Shown here in pieces: positions 1 through 5,342 of a stretch of 7,579 nt of DNA. The stretch's first letter is position 1, and the number at the start of each line of letters is the position of its first letter. Source of the stretch: Oscillospiraceae bacterium (GTDB lineage: Bacteria; Bacillota; Clostridia; Christensenellales; Aristaeellaceae); assembly GCA_031266295.1 (NCBI GenBank), contig JAISBH010000257.1, forward strand, positions 1 through 7,579, given 5' to 3'. The position numbers and the translations under genes were made by a program. The notes below the pieces were generated by a model that was not told the DNA's origin, did not search any database, and saw only the letters and a program-made list of their open reading frames with translations.

Positions 1-87
1 GGGGGGTAAAACGGGGGTTTCGGGACTCTGTCCCGGACCCTGCGAAGGGCTATCCGCCCTTTCGAATCCTGACCAGGCTTCGCCTGG
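1..87. repeat. GC-rich stem-loop repeat block, left edge
   Basis: A G-rich lead-in (1-17) is followed by three consecutive perfect stem-loops. Positions 21-35 read CGGGACTCTGTCCCG (6-bp arms, 3-base loop). Positions 46-60 pair AGGGC with GCCCT around a 5-base loop. Positions 73-87 pair CCAGGC with GCCTGG around TTC. The first 35 bases match 7426-7460 at 31 of 35 positions, so this is a dispersed repeat and probably continues off the left edge. I know similar hairpin strings from intergenic regions of gut Clostridia, but that is memory and not a search. Function is unknown; these could be REP/MITE-like elements or RNA stem-loops. There is no T-run, so they are not classic terminators. Confidence 0.7.
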
Positions 88-201
88 ACCATCGTGATAC
101 ACATTCTACCGGCTTCGGACTGCTGGTTGTACCTGGATAGTCTATCTCGTAGCGCAACCCGTCCCCCGTTGCTTGCGAACCACATCGTAACCGACAACCC
201 T
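88..201. other. Non-coding stretch with no recognisable feature
   Basis: This lies between the two repeat blocks. I see no RNA gene, conserved protein or strong promoter. A minus-strand frame stays open from about 189 to the left edge, but its predicted peptide is unrecognisable and runs straight through the hairpin repeats. Confidence 0.5.
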
Positions 202-327
202 CATCGCCCCCCTAGGGGGAGATGCCGCCGCAGCGGCAGAGGGGGTTCCCCGGGGGAGGTCGGGAGGGGGATCGCAATTGAGCGTAGCGAGGGCGCGCAG
301 CGCACCTCACGAAGGCGCGGATGCGCC
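202..327. repeat. Second GC-rich stem-loop repeat block upstream of nth
   Basis: The block opens with CATC at 202-205 and GATG at 221-224 flanking CCCCCTAGGGGG (208-219). It continues with a perfect 6-bp hairpin, TGCCGC-CGCA-GCGGCA (223-238), placed between two GGGGG runs (215-219 and 241-245). Further CCCC/GGGGG blocks follow (248-270), and then GGCGC-GGAT-GCGCC (314-327). The C and G runs can pair in several alternative ways. The layout (G5, hairpin, G5) resembles intergenic repeats common in gut Firmicutes; this is recalled, not checked. It ends just before the nth promoter, so it may affect transcription entering from upstream. Confidence 0.65.
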
Positions 328-339
328 GCGCCGCCGCTA

Positions 340-368
340 TTGCATCCCAGGCTGCATAGTTGTATAAT
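340..368 (+). promoter_or_regulatory. Probable vegetative (sigmaA/sigma70-type) promoter for the nth-recN run
   Basis: A perfect -10 hexamer TATAAT (363-368) has TTGCAT (340-345) 17 bases upstream; that -35 matches TTGACA at the first three bases only. Transcription would start near 375, giving a leader of about 70 bases before the nth ATG at 445. No other convincing promoter was found within the gene run, so this may drive all six genes. An exact TATAAT with optimal spacing in GC-rich sequence is unlikely by chance. Confidence 0.6.
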
Positions 369-444
369 ATTCGTATAAGACAGGTACGAGCCACCCGCCG
401 TACCCGAGAGGGTGATAACGCTGCGGTCGGACGCCGAATCCCAT

Positions 445-1083
445 ATGACGCTGAACATATTAACTGAATTGGCGCGCCTGTATCCGCACCCGCGTTCGGA
501 GCTGGATTTCGGCAGCCCATTCGAGTTGCTTATTGCGACTATGCTCGCGGCGCAGTGCACCGACAGGCAGGTCAACCGCGTGACCCCCGCACTGTTCGCC
601 GCGTTCCCCGATCCCGCCTCCATCGCCGCTCAGGCGCCCGAGACGATCGAACCGTATATCCACGCCTGCGGGTTTTATCATACAAAGGCGCGCAATATCG
701 TCAAAGCGTGCCGCGTCATAACCGAACAATACGGCGGCGAGGTGCCGCGCGATATGGACGCGCTGACCGCGCTGCCCGGCGTGGGCCGCAAGACGGCCAA
801 CGTGGTGACGTCCAACGCCTTCGGCGCAGACGCCATCGCCGTGGATACCCATGTTCTGCGCGTATCCAACCGCTTGGGCCTGGCGCACGCCAAAACCCCC
901 GAGCAGACTGAACGACAACTGATGCTCGCGATACCAAAACGCGATTGGTCGGACGCGCATCACTGGCTAATATTTCATGGCCGCAGGGTGTGTCATGCGC
1001 GCAAGCCAGAATGCGATAATTGCACATTAGCCGAATATTGCAAGGCGCGGCTGGCCGAATCCGCCAACCTTGAAGTAGTATAA
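445..1083 (+). CDS. nth: Endonuclease III (DNA glycosylase/AP lyase)
   Basis: Nth removes oxidised pyrimidines from DNA and cleaves the resulting abasic site, starting base excision repair in the cytoplasm. From the ATG at 445 the protein has 212 residues, against 211 in E. coli. The helix-hairpin-helix LPGVGRKTANV spans 110-120 with the catalytic lysine at K116, and the catalytic aspartate is D134 in VDTH. These correspond to E. coli K120 and D138. The [4Fe-4S] cluster cysteines C183, C190, C193 and C199 keep the C-X6-C-X2-C-X5-C spacing. The N-terminal SPFELLIATMLAAQCTD is typical. A GTG at 412 would add 11 unconserved residues; the GAGAGG before it abuts the codon, so I prefer 445, although neither start has a strong ribosome binding site. 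It is the first gene of the run, 2 bases before dxs. In many Clostridia ispA or xseB lies here instead. Confidence 0.95.
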   Translation: MTLNILTELARLYPHPRSELDFGSPFELLIATMLAAQCTDRQVNRVTPALFAAFPDPASIAAQAPETIEPYIHACGFYHTKARNIVKACRVITEQYGGEVPRDMDALTALPGVGRKTANVVTSNAFGADAIAVDTHVLRVSNRLGLAHAKTPEQTERQLMLAIPKRDWSDAHHWLIFHGRRVCHARKPECDNCTLAEYCKARLAESANLEVV

Positions 1084-1085
1084 TA

Positions 1086-3074
1086 ATGATACTCGATACA
1101 ATAGATTCACCCGCCGAGCTGCGCGCGCTTACATTACGGGAGCGTCTCGCGTTGGCCGACGAATTGCGTTCGGTTATCATTACGACTGTGAAGCGTCAGG
1201 GTGGTCATCTGGCCAGCAACTTAGGCGCAGTCGAACTGACCATCGCGCTGCATACCGCAATGAACCTGCCCGTCGACAAGCTTATATTCGACGTCGGTCA
1301 TCAGGCTTACACGCATAAGTTATTAACCGGACGGCGGAGCGGGTTTGAACTGTTGCGGCAGGACGGCGGAGTCAGCGGGTTCCCTCGGCGTGACGAAAGC
1401 AAGTACGATCCCTTTGGCGCGGGACACTCCTCTACTGCCGTATCGGCGGCGCTGGGCTTCGCGCGCGCGCGCGATCTGACTGGCGGCAAGCATAGGGTTG
1501 TCGCCGTGGTAGGCGACGGCGCGTTAACCGGTGGGCTTACTTACGAGGCGCTGAACGACGCGGGTAAGCTTCGCGGTCAATTACTGGTCGTGCTGAACGA
1601 CAACGAGATGTCGATATCGCATAACACGGGCGCTCTGAACGAGCATCTGACCCGTCTTCGGGCCAGTGGCCGCTGGGTTGGCGCGAAGCGTGCGTTGAAA
1701 CATCAGCTGGACTCGATACCACTGATAGGCCCTCCAACGGCGGCGGCTCTTGAGTGGATCAAGACTCTCGTACGCCGGATAATGGTGGACGGCGAGTTCT
1801 TCGAGTCGCTGGGGTTCAGGTATTTAGGCCCTGTCGACGGCCACGACCTGGGGGCGCTAACCGACATTATCGGCAAGGCGTTGATGACCAACCAGCCCAC
1901 CGTGCTGCACGCGGTCACGCGTAAAGGCAAGGGTTCGCCCGAGGCGGAGGCCGCGCCCGAGAAATACCACGGCGTATCGCGGCAATCGTCCCAAGCCGCA
2001 AACCAGTCGCTTTCGCATACCAGGCTGACGCCGGACGTAAGAGCGCTCGCGCCGGGCGCGGCGTCGCCGGAGGAAGGCAGCTGCGCGCGGGTCGTCGGCG
2101 ACACGCTCGCCGATATCGCGGACTCGGATCCCGCCCTCGTCGCGATCACCGCCGCCATGCCCTCGGGCACGGGGTTGGATCGATTCCAGCGCAGGCATCC
2201 GGATCGACTCTTTGATGTCGCGATAGCGGAGGCGCACGCCGTGACGCTCGCGGCGGGCATGGCCGCAGGCCGCCTGAAGCCCGTCGTCGCGGTATACTCG
2301 ACGTTTATTCAGCGCGCGGTCGATTCGATCATCCACGACGTGTGCCTGCAAAATCTGCCCGTGACGCTGCTCATCGACCATACGGGATTCGTCGCGGGCG
2401 ACGGCTCGACCCATCAGGGCGTATTCGACCTGAACATACTGCGCGCCGTGCCCAACCTGACCATATGGACGCCATCCGGGCTGGACGAACTGCGCGACAT
2501 GCTGCGCGAGGGCGTCCGCGCGGCGCGTGGCCCGCTGATGATCCGATATCCAAAGTCGCTGCCGCTGCACGCGAGCGGTTTGTTCACGGCTCTGCCGCCC
2601 GGCGCGCGCTGGCGTATTGAAAAGCCGGAAGCGCGGATTGAGAATCCTGAGGCTCGTGTCGCGTTCCTGACGTTCGGCGCGTCGGTATGTCCGGCGCGGA
2701 GGGCCGCCGCTCTGCTGGCTGAATCGCGCGTCACCGCGTTCGTTGTGCGCGTGTCGTCCGTCAAACCACTCGACGATGACGCGCTGCGCGCGCTTACCGC
2801 CTCCAGCGTGAGGCTCGTCACGATTGAGGAAGGCCAGCGCGCGGGCGGGTTGGGCGGAGCAGTCGCCGAATGGTGCCAAGATAACGGCAAGCCCGCGCCG
2901 ATGCTGCGTCTGGGGGTGGACGATCGCTTCCCGGAGGGTTACTCGCTGGATACGCTGCGTCGGGGTTTGACGGACGTGGATATCGCGCGTATAACGCTGG
3001 AGGCGCTCGCGCGTTCGTCTAACTTCATCGTCACGACGGAACCGAAGGGGCGCGATATGAAAGGCGCGATGTGA
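1086..3074 (+). CDS. dxs: 1-deoxy-D-xylulose-5-phosphate synthase
   Basis: Dxs condenses pyruvate with glyceraldehyde-3-phosphate using thiamine diphosphate, the first step of the MEP isoprenoid pathway; DXP also feeds thiamine and pyridoxal synthesis in some bacteria. The protein has 662 residues, against about 620 in E. coli. Visible sites are H41 (GHLASNLG), H72 (DVGHQAY), the ThDP/Mg motif GDG 143-145 with NDN 171-173, the catalytic glutamate E382 (VAIAEAH), Y404 and R410 (YSTFIQR), D439, H443 (DGSTH) and R487 (IRYPK). The position of E. coli R420 is H432 here. The extra length comes from a longer linker around 297-335, a duplicated heptapeptide at 511-524 and a C-terminal tail of about 20 residues. 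The start MILDTIDSPAELR is typical of the family. The last codons carry the Shine-Dalgarno sequence of tlyA, and the two genes overlap by 4 bases. Confidence 0.96.
   Translation: MILDTIDSPAELRALTLRERLALADELRSVIITTVKRQGGHLASNLGAVELTIALHTAMNLPVDKLIFDVGHQAYTHKLLTGRRSGFELLRQDGGVSGFPRRDESKYDPFGAGHSSTAVSAALGFARARDLTGGKHRVVAVVGDGALTGGLTYEALNDAGKLRGQLLVVLNDNEMSISHNTGALNEHLTRLRASGRWVGAKRALKHQLDSIPLIGPPTAAALEWIKTLVRRIMVDGEFFESLGFRYLGPVDGHDLGALTDIIGKALMTNQPTVLHAVTRKGKGSPEAEAAPEKYHGVSRQSSQAANQSLSHTRLTPDVRALAPGAASPEEGSCARVVGDTLADIADSDPALVAITAAMPSGTGLDRFQRRHPDRLFDVAIAEAHAVTLAAGMAAGRLKPVVAVYSTFIQRAVDSIIHDVCLQNLPVTLLIDHTGFVAGDGSTHQGVFDLNILRAVPNLTIWTPSGLDELRDMLREGVRAARGPLMIRYPKSLPLHASGLFTALPPGARWRIEKPEARIENPEARVAFLTFGASVCPARRAAALLAESRVTAFVVRVSSVKPLDDDALRALTASSVRLVTIEEGQRAGGLGGAVAEWCQDNGKPAPMLRLGVDDRFPEGYSLDTLRRGLTDVDIARITLEALARSSNFIVTTEPKGRDMKGAM
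1460..1473. repeat. (CG)7 dinucleotide run inside dxs
   Basis: Seven uninterrupted CG units encode part of ARARD at about residues 126-130 of Dxs. Alternating CG runs can slip during replication and can adopt Z-DNA. There is no sign of phase variation; the frame is intact. Confidence 0.6.
2616..2657 (+). repeat. In-frame tandem 21-base duplication in dxs
   Basis: Two adjacent 21-base units (2616-2636 and 2637-2657) encode IEKPEAR and IENPEAR, residues 511-524 of Dxs. They match at 15 of 21 bases. All six differences fall at third codon positions and only one changes an amino acid (K to N). The segment lies in the loop before the C-terminal domain, where Dxs length varies. Confidence 0.75.
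3059..3064 (+). promoter_or_regulatory. Ribosome binding site of tlyA inside the end of dxs
   Basis: GAAAGG lies 6 bases before the GTG at 3071. It supports that GTG as the tlyA start, which overlaps the dxs stop as GTGA. The site falls within the extra C-terminal tail of Dxs. Confidence 0.65.
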
Positions 3075-3808
3075 AAACGCCGGCTGAACGCGCCGATGTC
3101 GCGTTAACGTCGGCTGGTCTGGCCGACAGCCGCGAGAAGGCGCAAGCCTTGATTCTCTCCGGCGGCGTGTTCCTTGACGGACGCAGGATCAACAAACCAT
3201 CCGAGCGAGTCGGCGATCCCTCGCGGCTGACGGTGGCCGTGCCGCCGCCGTATGTCAGCCGGGGCGGGATCAAGCTGGCCGCCGCGCTGGACTCGTTCCA
3301 TGTGGATCCCGTCGGACTGGTCTGCATTGACGTTGGCGCTTCGACGGGCGGCTTCACGGACGTGTTGCTGCAGCGTGGCGCGGCGAAGGTTTACGCGGTC
3401 GACGTGGGTTATGGACAGCTGGCGGATAAGATCCGCCACGATCCGCACGTCGTCGTGATGGAGCGCGTGAACGCGCGGCTGCTGAAGCCGGATATGTTCG
3501 ATCCGCGTCCGGTATTGGCCGTGATGGACGTGTCGTTCATATCGATCCGCTTGATATTGCCCGCGCTTCGAGATGTGACAGGCGAATCGGGACGCGTCGT
3601 GACCTTGATCAAGCCGCAATTCGAGGCGGGGCGCGGCAAGGTAGGCAAGGGCGGCATAGTGCGGAACGCTGCCGTTCACGCGGAAGTGTTAAGAGAGATA
3701 AGCGCGTTCGCTGCCGGTCATGGCTGGGTTTCAGGCGGGATAATCGAATCGCCGATACGGGGTCAGACCGGGAATCTGGAGTTCCTAATGGATATTAAAT
3801 TCTCATGA
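3071..3808 (+). CDS. tlyA: TlyA family rRNA (cytidine-2'-O)-methyltransferase
   Basis: The family methylates ribose 2'-OH groups of rRNA with S-adenosylmethionine: C1920 of 23S rRNA and, in the longer mycobacterial type, also C1409 of 16S rRNA. This affects capreomycin and viomycin susceptibility. The protein has 245 residues. An S4 RNA-binding domain spans about 5-60 (SREKAQALILSGGVFLDGRR). A Rossmann-fold methyltransferase domain follows, with the SAM motif DVGASTGGF at 87-95. The proposed K-D-K-E tetrad is visible as K68 (RGGIK), D153 (VMDVSF), K181 (IKPQFE) and E237 (GNLEF), close to mycobacterial K69, D154, K182 and E238. The 'hemolysin' name seen in databases is historical. Start is GTG, overlapping the dxs stop; the stop overlaps the nadK ATG as ATGA. 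Which rRNA it modifies cannot be decided from sequence alone. Confidence 0.93.
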   Translation: MKTPAERADVALTSAGLADSREKAQALILSGGVFLDGRRINKPSERVGDPSRLTVAVPPPYVSRGGIKLAAALDSFHVDPVGLVCIDVGASTGGFTDVLLQRGAAKVYAVDVGYGQLADKIRHDPHVVVMERVNARLLKPDMFDPRPVLAVMDVSFISIRLILPALRDVTGESGRVVTLIKPQFEAGRGKVGKGGIVRNAAVHAEVLREISAFAAGHGWVSGGIIESPIRGQTGNLEFLMDIKFS

Positions 3809-4716
3809 TAACAACGCTGGGGCTGTTGGTCAACCCGCATCGGGTGCTGGATCTGGAGGCGCTGCTGAGGCGGATCGTGCGTTTGTGCGCCGATCGCGAT
3901 ATCCGCGCAGTCGCGTCGCTGGACGCGCTGCCCGCCGTGCCCTGGATCGACGCCGCGACATTGAACGACGTGCTCGCTCAATCCGACGCGCTGATGGTCA
4001 TAGGCGGCGACGGCACAATACTACACGCAGCCGCCCACGCCGCGCGCGCCGGACTGCCGATATTGGGGCTGCACGCCGGGCGCAAGGGGTTCCTCTCCGA
4101 GACAACGCCCGCGACGCTGGAATCCGCGCTGGACGCGCTGTGTTCGGGCGATTATCAAATAGAGGAACGCATGATGCTGGCGGCGTCGCTGTACGCGTCG
4201 CGAGAAGAACCGACGCCGTCCGGGGACGGCGCCGCCCACCAAGACGCGGCGAGAGAAGATCCGATGCTCGCACTGAACGACGTGGTTATCACGCGCGGCA
4301 GCTATGGCCGTATGATTCGCGTGTCGGTCGGTATGAACGGCACGCATGTGGGCGGCTATCATGGCGACGGACTGATCGTCTCCAGCCCGACCGGCTCGAC
4401 GGGCTATTCATTATCCACAGGCGGGCCGATTGTCAGTCCCGCGCTGCCGTGCATGTTGCTCTCGCCGATCTGCCCCCACTCGCTGCAGTCGCGCCAGATC
4501 ATCGTGCCTGATACGGCCGAGATCACGCTGGACGCCGAGTGTCCGTACGAAGGCGGCGGTATGCTGCTGACCGTGGACGGGCGCGAACCACTGACCTTGG
4601 GTCGCCGCGCTTGCGTCACGGTTCGGCGGGCAGATATGTGTCTACGGTTCATCCGAATGAAGCCGTTCCCGTTCTTCGAGCGGCTGCGCACGACACTGTC
4701 GCAATGGAACGTATAG
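3805..4716 (+). CDS. nadK: NAD kinase
   Basis: NadK phosphorylates the 2'-OH of the adenosine ribose of NAD to give NADP in the cytoplasm. The protein has 303 residues. Family motifs in order are the N-terminal LGLLVNP, GGDGT at 67-71, GLHAGRKGFLSE at 88-99, the LNDVV motif with N158/D159, and DGLIVSSPTGSTGYSLSTGG at 188-207; the last carries Gly200 where the family usually has Ala. Between the ERMML strand and LNDVV lies an extra charged, Gly/Ala-rich segment (about 131-154) that looks like an insertion (see the repeat at 4195-4267). The ATG start overlaps the tlyA stop. The nearest GGAG (3778-3781) is too far away to act, so translation probably depends on coupling with tlyA. The shared run with dxs is common in Clostridia; a direct functional link (NADPH use in the MEP pathway) is inference. 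Confidence 0.95.
   Translation: MITTLGLLVNPHRVLDLEALLRRIVRLCADRDIRAVASLDALPAVPWIDAATLNDVLAQSDALMVIGGDGTILHAAAHAARAGLPILGLHAGRKGFLSETTPATLESALDALCSGDYQIEERMMLAASLYASREEPTPSGDGAAHQDAAREDPMLALNDVVITRGSYGRMIRVSVGMNGTHVGGYHGDGLIVSSPTGSTGYSLSTGGPIVSPALPCMLLSPICPHSLQSRQIIVPDTAEITLDAECPYEGGGMLLTVDGREPLTLGRRACVTVRRADMCLRFIRMKPFPFFERLRTTLSQWNV
4195..4267 (+). repeat. Imperfect direct repeat bordering an extra segment in nadK, with an internal hairpin
   Basis: Copies at 4195-4216 and 4246-4267 match at 18 of 22 bases and are offset by exactly 51 bases (17 codons). They encode ASREEPT (131-137) and AAREDPM (148-154). Between them lies a perfect inverted repeat with 8-base arms, CGCCGTCC (4214-4221) and GGACGGCG (4224-4231). 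The reading frame is kept. This looks like a 51-base tandem duplication or an insertion with duplicated borders. Confidence 0.65.
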
Positions 4717-4753
4717 ACGCCGTACACAACTAACGATAGTGGACGGTAACTGC

Positions 4754-4758
4754 GGAGG
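4754..4758 (+). promoter_or_regulatory. Strong ribosome binding site of argR
   Basis: GGAGG lies 7 bases before the ATG at 4766. It fixes that ATG as the start, rather than the in-frame GTG at 4739, which would place the site inside the gene. Confidence 0.85.
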
Positions 4759-4765
4759 ATGTGCT

Positions 4766-5305
4766 ATGGCGAGAAAAAGAATGCGCCAGAACGCGATTAT
4801 GGAGATAATCACGGGCGAGATCATCGACACGCAAGAGCTGATGACATCGCGGCTGATTGAGCGCGGATTCCGCGCGACACAGGCGACGGTATCGCGCGAC
4901 ATCAAGGATATGCGGCTGGTCAAGACGCCGCTGGAGACCGGAGGATCGTGCTACTCAGCGCCGCCCGACCCATCTGCGGCGAACATGCTGCCCGTCGGCG
5001 TGTCCAAGCGTATGCGTCGCATATTCGCGCACAGTGTGTTATCGTATACCCAGGCGCAGAATCTGGTCGTGGTTAAGACGATGCCCGGCGCGGCTCAGAC
5101 GGCTTGCGAGGCCATTGATACACTGGGCATGCCCGAGGTGGCCGGCACTCTAGGCGGCGACAACACGTTCATCATTATCGCTAAGGACAGCGCGGACGTG
5201 CCCGCTATACTGGATCGGCTGCGGCTTATGCGCGAGGAGGAAAACGCCGAGCCACCCGGCCAGACGAAGCTTGCGAGCGCAGGCGAAGCGGACTGGGGCG
5301 GATAA
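4766..5305 (+). CDS. argR: Arginine repressor ArgR
   Basis: ArgR/AhrC is a hexameric DNA-binding protein that uses arginine as co-repressor to control arginine biosynthesis and catabolism. From 4766 the protein has 179 residues; the family norm is about 150. The N-terminal winged helix-turn-helix spans 1-70, with the typical recognition segment ATQATVSRDIKDMRLVK at 37-53. The C-terminal oligomerisation and arginine-binding domain spans about 85-155 (NLVVVKTMPGAA, GTLGGDNTFIII). The arginine-binding GDDT motif of E. coli and B. subtilis reads GDNT here (D132, N133). About 24 extra residues (156-179), polar and acidic then Gly/Ala-rich, follow the usual end. The gene starts 49 bases after nadK; I saw no clear ARG box in that gap. 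argR between nadK and recN is standard in Bacillota. Confidence 0.95.
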   Translation: MARKRMRQNAIMEIITGEIIDTQELMTSRLIERGFRATQATVSRDIKDMRLVKTPLETGGSCYSAPPDPSAANMLPVGVSKRMRRIFAHSVLSYTQAQNLVVVKTMPGAAQTACEAIDTLGMPEVAGTLGGDNTFIIIAKDSADVPAILDRLRLMREEENAEPPGQTKLASAGEADWGG

Positions 5306-5330
5306 GAGTGGTTGGGAACGGGTGAGAGCG

Positions 5331-5335
5331 GGTGA
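5331..5335 (+). promoter_or_regulatory. Ribosome binding site of recN
   Basis: GGTGA lies 7 bases before the ATG at 5343 and matches the 3' part of the AAGGAGGTGA consensus. A second copy of GGGTGA sits 10 bases upstream (5320-5325), so the 37-base gap contains two Shine-Dalgarno-like sites. Confidence 0.55.
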
Positions 5336-5342
5336 ATAAGAA

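Noticed and set aside
1..189. Minus-strand frame open from an ATG at 183-185 to the left edge
   Set aside because: The peptide is unrecognisable and passes through three hairpin repeats; no ribosome binding site or conserved motif.
94..378. 94-codon plus-strand open frame upstream of nth
   Set aside because: It reads through the GC-rich repeat block and the promoter; its composition reflects the repeats rather than a protein.
1079..1084. TATAAT directly before the dxs start
   Set aside because: It overlaps the nth stop and touches the dxs ATG, so transcription would start inside dxs; no -35 element at the right distance.
1857..2879. Long (340-codon) minus-strand open frame opposite dxs
   Set aside because: It lies wholly antisense to a clearly conserved gene and its Arg/Gly-rich peptide matches no family I know. 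GC-rich codon use keeps such frames open by chance.
3885..4511. 208-codon plus-strand open frame inside nadK
   Set aside because: Alternate frame of nadK, very Arg-rich, no conserved motif.
4739..4765. Upstream GTG start for argR
   Set aside because: It would put the strong GGAGG (4754-4758) inside the coding sequence; the ATG at 4766 has ideal spacing to it.
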